From a virus, in IMG/VR virus record IMGVR_UViG_3300017971_000377, positions 1 through 48,141 of that record: a stretch of DNA of 48,141 nucleotides. The stretch is one strand, 5' to 3'. Shown here piece by piece: positions 1 through 7,292 of this stretch. The position numbers and the translations under genes were made by a program. Within the stretch, counting starts at the first letter, position 1, and each line of letters begins with the position of its first letter. Under the pieces are notes generated by a model. It was not told the origin of the DNA and searched no databases. It saw only the letters and a list, made by a program, of their open reading frames with translations.

Positions 1-120
1 AAACAGAAACAGAAACAGAAACAGAAACAGAAACAGAAACAGAAACAGAAACAGAAACAGAAACAGAAACAGAAACAGAAACAGAAACAGAAACAGAAAC
101 AGAAACAGAAACAGAAACAG
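1..120. repeat. Perfect hexamer tandem repeat (AAACAG) x20 at the window edge
   Basis: Twenty exact copies of AAACAG fill the first 120 bases. Frame 3 has no stop from base 3 into the next gene and reads as Thr-Glu dipeptides followed by about 27 ordinary-looking residues. The repeat may therefore be the C-terminal or linker part of a Thr-Glu-rich protein cut off by the window edge. Frame 1 reads Lys-Gln and stops at 163-165. A perfect short repeat at a contig edge is also where assemblies break, so the copy number is unreliable. Confidence 0.9.
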
Positions 121-197
121 ACGATAGTGTTGTTTTTGATGTATATACTAAAGATAAAGAGTTAATTTGTGCAAATTACAACGTGGAGGAAGAAAGA

Positions 198-587
198 ATG
201 GATAAATTAAAATTGGAACATATTTTTGTAGATGTAAAAAATGCTGCTCAGCAAGGTGTAAAAGACGCTGCAATTGCAGAGACAGTTGATGTGTTAGTTA
301 ACATAGTTGATAAATATACAAATGGGAAGCTTGCTTTTTTAGAAAAAATACCATTATTAGGTGATGTACGTGGAATGACATTATCTGCATTGGTTTATAG
401 TTTAACTGTAATTTTTAATACTAAAATACCTCATGCAGATACGATTGGTCAAATATCTAAAATAGCAATGAGAACTCAGTTCTACGAATTTGCTAAACCA
501 CATTTTACTAAAATTTCTGAAATGTTTATAGAAATTTTTACAGTCTTAGCGGAACGTGGTCTTTTGCCGAAAGATGAAGGCAAATAG
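198..587 (+). CDS. Hypothetical phage protein (about 129 aa)
   Basis: No family is recognised. The ATG at 198 is chosen because GGAGG at 185-189 lies 8 nt upstream. An in-frame GTG at 183 exists, and the frame stays open to base 3 through the Thr-Glu repeat, so an N-terminally longer product cannot be excluded. The protein looks mostly helical, with a hydrophobic middle (LGDVRGMTLSALVYSLTVIF) that could be buried or membrane-associated. It lies 24 nt upstream of the helicase-loader gene and is probably co-transcribed with the replication cluster. Confidence 0.7.
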   Translation: MDKLKLEHIFVDVKNAAQQGVKDAAIAETVDVLVNIVDKYTNGKLAFLEKIPLLGDVRGMTLSALVYSLTVIFNTKIPHADTIGQISKIAMRTQFYEFAKPHFTKISEMFIEIFTVLAERGLLPKDEGK

Positions 588-611
588 AATTAAATAAAGA
601 TTATTAGCAAA

Positions 612-1229
612 ATGGAACAACAAAAAATTGTATTAACTGTAGATCATTTAAAACGCATGAACGTTCCGAAAAGATTTTGGAATGTTTCATTTGATAAAAT
701 TTTACCTGAAGAATCAGATCATCGAAAAGTCATTAAAAAGTATTTAATAACAATAGATGAGCGATTTAACAGAGGATGTGGGTTGCTATTAACTGGTAAT
801 AATGGTACAGGTAAAACCAGCTGCGCTGTAGTAGTTGGCAAGGAGGCCAGAAGAAAAGGTTATTTAGTATTATTTATCAGATCAACAGCATTGCGAGATG
901 GGATTATTAATAATAAAGTTTTTGATGATGGAAATACCTTTCTTGAACGTGCTAGGAATGTTGATTTATTAATTATAGATGATTTAGGTAAAGAATACTC
1001 GAAAGAGTACGGATCATATAATAGTAGTATATATGAAGATCTCCTCAGGGTCAGGGTGGATGAAGTTAAACCTACTATTATTACAAGTAATTTAGATGTG
1101 GAACAGATGAATAAAGAATATAAAATATCAATGATGAAGCTTTTAAAGAGTTATTTTTTACCCTTATTAGTAAAAGGTTATGATTATTTGTCACAAATAG
1201 ATATGGCTGATTTTTTAAAATGGAAATAA
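612..1229 (+). CDS. DnaC/IstB-like AAA+ ATPase, probable helicase loader
   Basis: A 205-residue AAA+ ATPase of the DnaC/IstB type. Walker A is GNNGTGKT at residues 62-69, and Walker B is LLIIDDLGKE with paired Asp near 123-124. An ITSN sensor-1-like motif follows (TIITSNLD). Family members load the replicative helicase on DNA, which fits the DnaB-type helicase about 2 kb downstream. The N-terminal part, with Lys and aromatic residues, resembles the helicase-binding extension of loaders. No strong ribosome binding site precedes the ATG. An IS21 helper ATPase is unlikely because there is no transposase beside it. Confidence 0.85.
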   Translation: MEQQKIVLTVDHLKRMNVPKRFWNVSFDKILPEESDHRKVIKKYLITIDERFNRGCGLLLTGNNGTGKTSCAVVVGKEARRKGYLVLFIRSTALRDGIINNKVFDDGNTFLERARNVDLLIIDDLGKEYSKEYGSYNSSIYEDLLRVRVDEVKPTIITSNLDVEQMNKEYKISMMKLLKSYFLPLLVKGYDYLSQIDMADFLKWK

Positions 1230-1232
1230 AAA

Positions 1233-2015
1233 ATGATAAAAGGATATAAGTTTTTCTTAAAGGATTATAAGTCAAAGTACGGCGATTTTCAGTTTAAGGT
1301 GGGAGAGAGATATAAGCATGATGGTTTAGTAATTTTATGTAATTCGGGCTTTCATTTTTCAAGAGATTTAGAAGATGCATTTCAATATTATAAAGAGGAG
1401 GCACATCATTGTTGCAAGGTAGAAGGGGGTGGAGAGATAGGAGAAGGTGATGACAAAGTTGTCTGTTCAGAGATACATATCAAAGAGGAATTAGACATTG
1501 CTGAAGTATTAAAAAAATTAAGTGAAGATAATGTTGAAGTATTAGAAAAATTAGGCGAAGACAATAGTTATAATATTAGAAGGACGATAGCAAGAAATCC
1601 TAATTGTCCGGTGGAAACATTAGAAAAATTAAGTGAAGATAATTATAGTGATGTCAGGTGGGGAGTAGCAAAGAACCCTAATTGTCCAGTTAAAATATTA
1701 GACAAGTTATGCAAAGATAACAATTGGAATGTCAGGAGGATGGTAGCAGGAAATCCCAACTGTTCAACAGAGACTCTAGAAAAGTTGAGCAAGGATGGCA
1801 GTTGGAGTATTAGATGGGCAGTAGTAAACAATCCTAATTGTTTGATAGAGACATTGAAAGAATTAAGTAAAGATAATTATTGGAATGTCAGGGCGGCAGT
1901 AGCAGAAAGTCCCAACTGTCCAATAGAGATACTAAAAGAACTAAGTAAAGATGATGATTGGGAGGTTAGGGAGGCGGTAGCAAGCAATCCTAATTATGAA
2001 ACAAAGAAATATTAA
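1233..2015 (+). CDS. DUF7666-like domain fused to leucine-rich repeat variant (LRV) repeats
   Basis: Residues 1-90 match the pattern I associate with the phage DUF7666 domain: an N-terminal GYKF, a KVGERYKHDG turn, GFHFS, DAF.YY and a conserved AHHCCKV. Residues about 105-260 contain six 26-residue repeats of the form LSKDxxWxVRxAVAxNPNCPxEIL. This is the LRV repeat, a helical solenoid often used for protein binding. A close paralogue lies at 15781-16440 and a decayed LRV fragment near 45.7 kb. The last repeat is truncated after NPNYE. The function is unknown. The repeats suggest a binding scaffold with the N-terminal domain as effector or anchor, which is inference. Confidence 0.75.
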   Translation: MIKGYKFFLKDYKSKYGDFQFKVGERYKHDGLVILCNSGFHFSRDLEDAFQYYKEEAHHCCKVEGGGEIGEGDDKVVCSEIHIKEELDIAEVLKKLSEDNVEVLEKLGEDNSYNIRRTIARNPNCPVETLEKLSEDNYSDVRWGVAKNPNCPVKILDKLCKDNNWNVRRMVAGNPNCSTETLEKLSKDGSWSIRWAVVNNPNCLIETLKELSKDNYWNVRAAVAESPNCPIEILKELSKDDDWEVREAVASNPNYETKKY

Positions 2016-2045
2016 TTAAACACATTAAAAGAGGAAAATAAAAAA

Positions 2046-2654
2046 ATGAGAGATGCAACTGAAATAATAATGGTTTTAGACAAGTCAGGCTCCATGGAAT
2101 CTATAAAAAGTGATACTATAGGAGGGTTTAATCATTTTTTAAAAGACCAACAAAAAGAGCCTGGCGAGGCCAACCTTACTTTAGTATTTTTTGATACAAC
2201 ATATACGATTTATCCAGCAAAACCAATTAAAACTATTAAACCATTAAATCATAAAACATTTGTTCCGGGTGGATGTACAGCATTGTTAGATGCGATAGGA
2301 CGTGCTGTTATAGAAACAGGTAAACGATTAGCTGATATGCAAGAAGTAGATCGACCTGACAAAGTAATTATGGTGATTATGACAGATGGTTTAGAGAATG
2401 CAAGTCTTGAACATAATCATCAACAAGTAAAAGATATGATTAAACACCAAGAGGAAAAATATTCTTGGAAGTTTATCTTTTTAGGTGCGGGCCCAGATGC
2501 TTTTGCAGAGGGGACGAGTCTTGGACTTGACTCTGTATTTTATACTGCTTCTTCTATAGGTACGCGGTCAGCTTATCAAGGCACTACACAGACGGTTGCT
2601 GAGTTTCGAAAAACTGGAGCCATAAAGAGGGATTGGAAAAAAGGTATTAAATAA
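2046..2654 (+). CDS. von Willebrand factor A (VWA) domain protein
   Basis: A single VWA domain of 202 residues with a complete metal-ion-dependent adhesion site: DKSGSM at residues 12-17, a Thr in GGCTALLDAIG and an Asp in MTDGLENAS. The fold binds Mg2+ and a protein partner. No transmembrane segment or signal peptide is seen, so it is probably cytoplasmic. It stops one base into the next gene (TAATG), so the two are translationally coupled. Standalone VWA proteins occur in large phages without an assigned role, and no MoxR-type ATPase partner is seen nearby. Confidence 0.8.
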   Translation: MRDATEIIMVLDKSGSMESIKSDTIGGFNHFLKDQQKEPGEANLTLVFFDTTYTIYPAKPIKTIKPLNHKTFVPGGCTALLDAIGRAVIETGKRLADMQEVDRPDKVIMVIMTDGLENASLEHNHQQVKDMIKHQEEKYSWKFIFLGAGPDAFAEGTSLGLDSVFYTASSIGTRSAYQGTTQTVAEFRKTGAIKRDWKKGIK

Positions 2655-3010
2655 TGAGTAATTATCGTGGAATGAAGTTTGTATATATCTCAGGTCCGTA
2701 TCGTGCTAATAAAAAAATAGGTGTTAGTGAGAACATACATAATGCACGGAAAGTAGGATATAAAGTAGCTGATTTAGGAGCTTTTCCTATTGTACCACAT
2801 AATATGGCGCTTGGATTTGAGGATGATATACATGATGATTTTTGGCTGGATGGATTGCTTGATTTAGTAATTAAATGTGATGCGGTTGTGATGGTGGAAG
2901 GTTGGCAACAATCCGATGGCTCCATAAAAGAGATGGAGGTAGCGTTAAGAAATAAGATTCCAGTTTTTGATGATCTTTTTAAACTTCGTGAATGGTTAGC
3001 AAAGAGTTAA
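2654..3010 (+). CDS. DUF4406 / nucleoside 2-deoxyribosyltransferase-like protein
   Basis: A 118-residue protein with the hallmarks of this family: FVYISGPYRAN near the start, an N..A...G...A..GAFPIVPHN segment, and SDGSIKEMEVA, whose Glu sits where the family nucleophile lies. Relatives cleave or exchange the base on nucleosides, or are annotated only as DUF4406 in phages. It may act in nucleotide salvage or removal of modified nucleotides. It is coupled to the VWA gene by a 1-nt overlap and lies upstream of the helicase. The fold assignment is stronger than the reaction. Confidence 0.7.
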   Translation: MSNYRGMKFVYISGPYRANKKIGVSENIHNARKVGYKVADLGAFPIVPHNMALGFEDDIHDDFWLDGLLDLVIKCDAVVMVEGWQQSDGSIKEMEVALRNKIPVFDDLFKLREWLAKS

Positions 3011-3078
3011 AGTTAATTATTTAAATTATTAAAATGGGAGGGAATATTTTCTTTTCCATTTTTTATAATGGAGGCAAA

Positions 3079-4341
3079 TTGTCAGATCCTAAAATCGACA
3101 TAAATTTGGCTAATAAAATTGTCGAAGTAGGACAAGAAGGAATTATTGATTTTTTAAATAGTGGTATATCTCCGGAAATGTTAAAAGGAGATGGTAAAAA
3201 AATTTTATTATTTATTTTAGATTTTTGGAAAAAGTATAACTCATTGCCTTCTTTTGAATTAATTAGCGACAATACGGGACATAAGATAGAAATTGTTAAT
3301 GAACCAGTTAAATATTGGCTTGACGAGATTAAAAAACGCGTTCTGTTTGAAGTATTAAAGGACGGGTTAGAGCCTGTTTTAAAGCATATGAATGATTATA
3401 AACCAGATCAGGCTTTTGAAAGCATTATGACATTAGGGCGAGAAATGTGGAATTGTTTACCAAACATTTCCAATATAGAGTCGATTTTTTCTATTGGTCC
3501 ACGATTAAAAGAGTATTATTTCAGGATAAAAGAGGGTAAGCTTGGTGTTCCTTCTCCATGGCCAACATTAACATTGGCAAGTCTTGGGTGGTGGCCAGGC
3601 GATTTAATAGCATGTGTAGGTAGGCCGGCTACAGGCAAGACGTGGTGTATGTTATTATTATCACATGCGGCATGGGTTAAAGGATATAAGGTATTATTTG
3701 TTTGTACAGAAATGTCAAGGCTAAAAGTGGCGCAACGTTTTTTTGCAATACATTTAAAATATCCTGCTGACAATCTTCGAAAAGCAAAATTAGGATATTT
3801 TGAAGAACAAGCTTTTTTTGATAGTATTGATGAGTTGTTAGAAACGAAAGGGTTTTATGTAGTCGGTGATGATTATGAAGTTAATTTAGAAGTTGTTGAG
3901 GGAGCTATTTATAAAGTTAGTCCTGATTTTGTGGTTATAGATGGATTATATTTGGTAAAGATTCCTGGCTATTCTGATAGGACTCAAAGAATGGCAATGG
4001 CGGTAAATGAGATAAAAAATTTAATAAAACGGTACGGGGTGGCTTGTGCTATTTCTTCACAATTTAATCGACAGGTTAAAGCTAACGATCCTAAGACGGC
4101 AGATCTTGAAAATATAGGTTTAAGTGATAATATAGGATGGGCCGCGGATGTAGCCATTGGGCTTATTAGAACAACAGACATGAAACAAGACAAAAAGATG
4201 TTAATAAAATTGTTAAAATTACGAGAGGGCGAACCTAAGGATTTAGTGGTTAATTGGAGTTTTGATACAATGGATTTCAGTGAAATTATTGATCCAGGGG
4301 AAAATAATACAATCATTGATGAAGGAGAATCTCCTTTTTAA
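3079..4341 (+). CDS. DnaB-like replicative helicase
   Basis: A RecA-fold hexameric helicase of about 420 residues. Numbered from the alternative upstream ATG at 3034, Walker A is GRPATGKT (196-203), the catalytic Glu lies in CTEMSR (about 226), and Walker B is FVVIDGLY with Asp about 303. A C-terminal ISSQFNR motif and a late LRxGEP segment also fit. The N-terminal third resembles the helical DnaB N-domain. The TTG at 3079 is chosen because GGAGG sits at 3070-3074. The in-frame ATG at 3034 has no ribosome binding site and would add a Gly/Phe-rich leader. It should unwind the fork together with the primase at 4985 and the loader at 612. Confidence 0.85.
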   Translation: MSDPKIDINLANKIVEVGQEGIIDFLNSGISPEMLKGDGKKILLFILDFWKKYNSLPSFELISDNTGHKIEIVNEPVKYWLDEIKKRVLFEVLKDGLEPVLKHMNDYKPDQAFESIMTLGREMWNCLPNISNIESIFSIGPRLKEYYFRIKEGKLGVPSPWPTLTLASLGWWPGDLIACVGRPATGKTWCMLLLSHAAWVKGYKVLFVCTEMSRLKVAQRFFAIHLKYPADNLRKAKLGYFEEQAFFDSIDELLETKGFYVVGDDYEVNLEVVEGAIYKVSPDFVVIDGLYLVKIPGYSDRTQRMAMAVNEIKNLIKRYGVACAISSQFNRQVKANDPKTADLENIGLSDNIGWAADVAIGLIRTTDMKQDKKMLIKLLKLREGEPKDLVVNWSFDTMDFSEIIDPGENNTIIDEGESPF

Positions 4342-4352
4342 TTGGAGGAACA

Positions 4353-4988
4353 ATGAACTTGCAAGAAAGAATTGATTTTATTAAATTTGTTTTTGAAGAA
4401 AAATTAATACCGATTTTGGAACAAAAAGGAAGTGATTATGGTAAGAAGAATAATATTAATTCCAGTTTTATTGAAGTAGCTAAAGATATTAATCGTAAGG
4501 ATATAGACAAATACGATGTTTGGCAAGTATTCTTTAATAAGCATCTAATAGCGATTAGAACATGGTTGGAAGATCGAAGTGTACAGTCTGAGCCGATTGA
4601 TGCAAGGATTGGAGATGCTATAAATTATTTATTCATTTTATGGTCAATGCTTAAGGATGATAATCTTTTAGAACAGAAACAGAAGCCAGAGATTGAGCAA
4701 CACTTTGATGTGCATATAGGCAATGGGGATGGTAGTAATATTTTTTGCTGTAATCTTCCATGGGGAAATATTGTAGAAAGTACCTTAATATTTGTAACTA
4801 AAAATCAAAATATGGATAATATGATTGTTTTTGATAATGGAAAAGGTGATTTATTAGGAGATATTGACTATAATTATCGCAATGCATGTCGTATTGATTA
4901 TAAAACGGGTGCTTTAAGGGTTTATTTTAAAGATTTTCTTGCTGATGGCAGAGAAATTATTATGAAAGTATGTTCTGTTAGGAAATGA
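4353..4988 (+). CDS. Nucleotide-modification-associated (Nmad/DUF1599-like) domain protein
   Basis: The first 110 residues have the pattern of phage DUF1599/Nmad-type domains: KGSDYGKKN followed by a helical segment, a KH..AIRTWLED core and DARIGDAINYLFILWSM. Relatives occur beside thymidylate-synthase-like or base-modification genes in phages. Residues 115-211 form a separate, mostly beta region (FDVHIGNGDG and later) that I do not recognise. It has a GGAGG ribosome binding site 5 nt upstream and overlaps the primase start by ATGA. No thymidylate synthase is in the window, so a link to base modification is only suggestive. Confidence 0.55.
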   Translation: MNLQERIDFIKFVFEEKLIPILEQKGSDYGKKNNINSSFIEVAKDINRKDIDKYDVWQVFFNKHLIAIRTWLEDRSVQSEPIDARIGDAINYLFILWSMLKDDNLLEQKQKPEIEQHFDVHIGNGDGSNIFCCNLPWGNIVESTLIFVTKNQNMDNMIVFDNGKGDLLGDIDYNYRNACRIDYKTGALRVYFKDFLADGREIIMKVCSVRK

Positions 4989-5983
4989 TTGAACATAAAA
5001 TAATTAGTTTATTAACCTTAAAGGGATGTAGAAGAATTCGTGTCAGAGGGGGGCGCGTGACGGCTACTTGTCCTAACGAGCATGTTCATACTAAAGGAAT
5101 AGATAAACATCCTTCATTCAGTGCATTTATAAGCAATGGTCCGAGTTATTGTCAATGTTTTTCATGTGGTTTTGATGGAGTGTTGGAAAAGTTAGCTCAC
5201 GAATGGGGATATGAAGGGTTTGATCGAGAAGAATATATATTAGAGCATAAAGAAAAAAAGAAAAAGTTTAAATTAAGAGGCGATCTGAATGCTAATTTAA
5301 AAATTTGGGGTAGAGATGAAAGTGAAGAATATTATAAATTTTTACCTGAAACAGCAATAGAGTCATTTATGGGGTGTTGTCCTCGATATATTTTAAATCG
5401 AGGCATATCATTAAGTACAGCGCAGAGGTGGAGTATAGGTTATGATAAAAAGAATTTAAGAGTAATATTTGTTGTGAGAGATTTATCAAATAGATTATGT
5501 GGTGTAAGCGGAAGAAGTATTATTAATCAAAATCCTAAAATGTTACATTATTCTTGGGATATTAAAAATAGCAAATTGGAACCTTTTATTGATTATAGTA
5601 GAGAAGATGACTTTCGAAGATTTAAAAAGAGTGATTTTTTATTTGGCGAACATCTTGTTACTAAGGCTCGTAGGGATCTTGTAATAGTGGAAGGTCATGT
5701 AGATGCAATCAAGATTGAACAGGCAGGATTTAACGTAGTGGCATTAATGGGCACTCAATTTAATGAAAAACAGATAAAAAAAATTATTGACCTTATTTCT
5801 ACTGGACAATTTGTTATTTTAATGTTAGATGGAGATAGGGCAGGGAGAGAGGCTACTAAAAAATTAGAAAAGGAATTAGATGGAGTATTAACTAAAAAAG
5901 TAAAATTACCTGACAATACAGATCCTGGGGATTTCAACGATCTGGATTTGAGTAATTTTATTACCAAGGCAACTATTTTTTAG
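4985..5983 (+). CDS. DnaG-type primase with zinc finger and TOPRIM domain
   Basis: A 332-residue phage primase. An N-terminal zinc-binding region contains C29, nearby His residues and the C58-F-S-C61-G knuckle. The TOPRIM core has VEGHVDAI with Glu 236 and LDGDRAG with Asp 282 and Asp 284, the metal-binding acidic set. The middle part (RYILNRGIS and VIFVVRD) matches the DnaG/T7-type RNA polymerase basic domain. No helicase domain is fused, consistent with a separate DnaB-type gene just upstream. The start overlaps the preceding stop as ATGA. Confidence 0.88.
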   Translation: MIEHKIISLLTLKGCRRIRVRGGRVTATCPNEHVHTKGIDKHPSFSAFISNGPSYCQCFSCGFDGVLEKLAHEWGYEGFDREEYILEHKEKKKKFKLRGDLNANLKIWGRDESEEYYKFLPETAIESFMGCCPRYILNRGISLSTAQRWSIGYDKKNLRVIFVVRDLSNRLCGVSGRSIINQNPKMLHYSWDIKNSKLEPFIDYSREDDFRRFKKSDFLFGEHLVTKARRDLVIVEGHVDAIKIEQAGFNVVALMGTQFNEKQIKKIIDLISTGQFVILMLDGDRAGREATKKLEKELDGVLTKKVKLPDNTDPGDFNDLDLSNFITKATIF

Positions 5984-6023
5984 AAAAACATTTTAAAAAG
6001 CAAAAAAGCAAAGGAAGAAAAAA

Positions 6024-6710
6024 ATGAGTTGGTTTAGTGAAGGTTATAAAGATTATAAAGAAAATAAAAAAATAGAAGAGCAAGAAAGAATAAAAGCACC
6101 TTTTAGATTTTTTTTATCACCTGGCGAGAAGAGAGATATTATTTTTGTAGATGATAGAGGGTTTCAGTTTTGGGAACATGTTGTATATAGGGAACCGGGA
6201 AATTTTAGAGGTCCTCGTGATTACTATACATGTTGTGAGAGAGTTTATCCGAAAGGGTGTCCTTTATGTGCGGCAGCGAACAAGCGTTCTTATATGACAA
6301 TGTATACTATTTTGGATACAATGGAGTGGGAGGATAAGAACGGCATTATCCGTAAGAATTCAAGAAAGTTGCTTCCTTTAAAAGGCGAGGCGTCAGACAT
6401 TATGGAAAGTGTATCTGAAAATTTGAAACTTTCTGGGGGGAAAGGTTTGATAGGATATCGATGTACTTTTAAACGTGGCGACGAACGAAGTATATCGACG
6501 GGTATCCATATTACTGGAAAAAATTATGTAGATTTAAATGATGACGAGTTTTTGTTTGTAACGCAAGATAAAAAGAAACATCGGCCGCAACCGTTTAAGT
6601 ATGAAGAAATTTTTAAACCTTTACCAAGAGAAAAATTAATACAGATTTTGACAACTCGGAGTGAATTAGATTCGGTTGAGTATGGAAATAGCGATGATAT
6701 TCCATTCTAA
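6024..6710 (+). CDS. gp32-like single-stranded DNA-binding protein with zinc motif
   Basis: A 228-residue protein with the features of phage gp32-like SSBs: an aromatic-rich OB-type core, a Cys cluster (YTCCERVYPKGCPLCAAANK) that could bind zinc, and an acidic C-terminus ending SDDIPF, the classical SSB partner-docking tail. It coats unwound DNA and recruits replication proteins through the tail. It directly follows the primase and has an AAGGAAG ribosome binding site. A second, OB-fold SSB is encoded at 17824, so the genome carries two types. Confidence 0.8.
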   Translation: MSWFSEGYKDYKENKKIEEQERIKAPFRFFLSPGEKRDIIFVDDRGFQFWEHVVYREPGNFRGPRDYYTCCERVYPKGCPLCAAANKRSYMTMYTILDTMEWEDKNGIIRKNSRKLLPLKGEASDIMESVSENLKLSGGKGLIGYRCTFKRGDERSISTGIHITGKNYVDLNDDEFLFVTQDKKKHRPQPFKYEEIFKPLPREKLIQILTTRSELDSVEYGNSDDIPF

Positions 6711-6737
6711 TTAGTTTAAAAAAAATAGGAGCGAATA

Positions 6738-7130
6738 ATGATCGGTTATGAGTATAATGTTATTGGTTGGTGTAAAAATAGAACGGTTTTAGGTTGTGAA
6801 TGGCGTCTGATAGAATTGCTGTCAAAAATTTGTAATTCCATTGGCATGAGACAGTTATCAAGCGGTTCTGTTACGGTAGAATGTGATTTGAATAAGCTAG
6901 ATCGTGAACAATTTCAAGATGAAGGTGGTGTAACTGCTTATTTGATACTGAGTACGTCCCATATTGCAATACATGGTTGGCCGTATCGTGACATGAAGCG
7001 TGATGACGGGGGATATTTTTGGTTGAATGTATGTTCATGTCGATCATTTAACAACTCTGTTATAGATAGTACGTTAAAATCTGCATTAAATACAACTAAT
7101 GTAGATACTCACATGTGGAGATATGGATAG
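6738..7130 (+). CDS. speD: S-adenosylmethionine decarboxylase (SpeD)-like pyruvoyl enzyme
   Basis: A 130-residue SpeD-fold protein. The segment GGVTAYLILSTSHIAIHGWP aligns with the self-processing site of bacterial AdoMet decarboxylases. S74 corresponds to the pyruvoyl-forming Ser, H79 to the processing His and C101 (NVCSCRSF) to the catalytic Cys. Two residues differ: the Glu normally before the cleaved Ser is T73, and the WPE glutamate is Y83. SpeD homologues with altered residues have been shown to act as ornithine or arginine decarboxylases, so the substrate is uncertain. Product polyamines could neutralise packaged DNA. AGGAG lies 8 nt upstream of the ATG. Confidence 0.75.
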   Translation: MIGYEYNVIGWCKNRTVLGCEWRLIELLSKICNSIGMRQLSSGSVTVECDLNKLDREQFQDEGGVTAYLILSTSHIAIHGWPYRDMKRDDGGYFWLNVCSCRSFNNSVIDSTLKSALNTTNVDTHMWRYG

Positions 7131-7167
7131 TTAAAATTTGCACTAAATACAATTAATGTAGATATTC
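7074..7167. repeat. Imperfect direct repeat of the speD-like 3' end
   Basis: Bases 7074-7110, inside the end of the speD-like gene, recur at 7131-7167 just after its stop with 33 of 37 bases identical. This looks like a short duplication of the gene end that has drifted in the untranslated copy. No function is evident. Confidence 0.75.
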
Positions 7168-7217
7168 CCTCCATTTTTAATACATCTTTAGATATTTAAA
7201 ATTTTAATCAAATCAAT

Positions 7218-7245
7218 TTGACACATCTGTCAGATGTGTTACACT
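7218..7245 (+). promoter_or_regulatory. Sigma70-like promoter with embedded palindromic operator
   Basis: The -35 TTGACA (7218-7223) and -10 TACACT (7240-7245) are spaced by 16 bp; TAATAT at 7245-7250 is an alternative -10. The spacer is almost entirely a perfect 9-1-9 palindrome, ACACATCTGTCAGATGTGT, at 7221-7239. A dimeric repressor bound there would block polymerase. Related palindromes occur in the promoters at 12739 and 32444. It should drive the SNF2 gene starting at 7293 and those downstream. Confidence 0.75.
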
Positions 7246-7292
7246 AATATATAGATGATGATTTATTAACCCCTAACCAAGGAGAAGAAGAA

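Noticed and set aside
1-120. Telomere-like terminus
   Set aside because: The repeat is coding-compatible and lies at an arbitrary window edge; an assembly break is simpler.
612-1229. IS21 transposition helper (IstB)
   Set aside because: There is no transposase or inverted repeats; the helicase and primase next door support a replication loader.
3984-4316. Minus-strand open frames, such as this one, throughout the window
   Set aside because: They are antisense to well-supported plus-strand genes, lack ribosome binding sites and have no recognisable domains.
7131-7292. tRNA or structured RNA gene
   Set aside because: No cloverleaf or conserved RNA pattern is visible in this or the other gaps; the palindrome here is a promoter operator.
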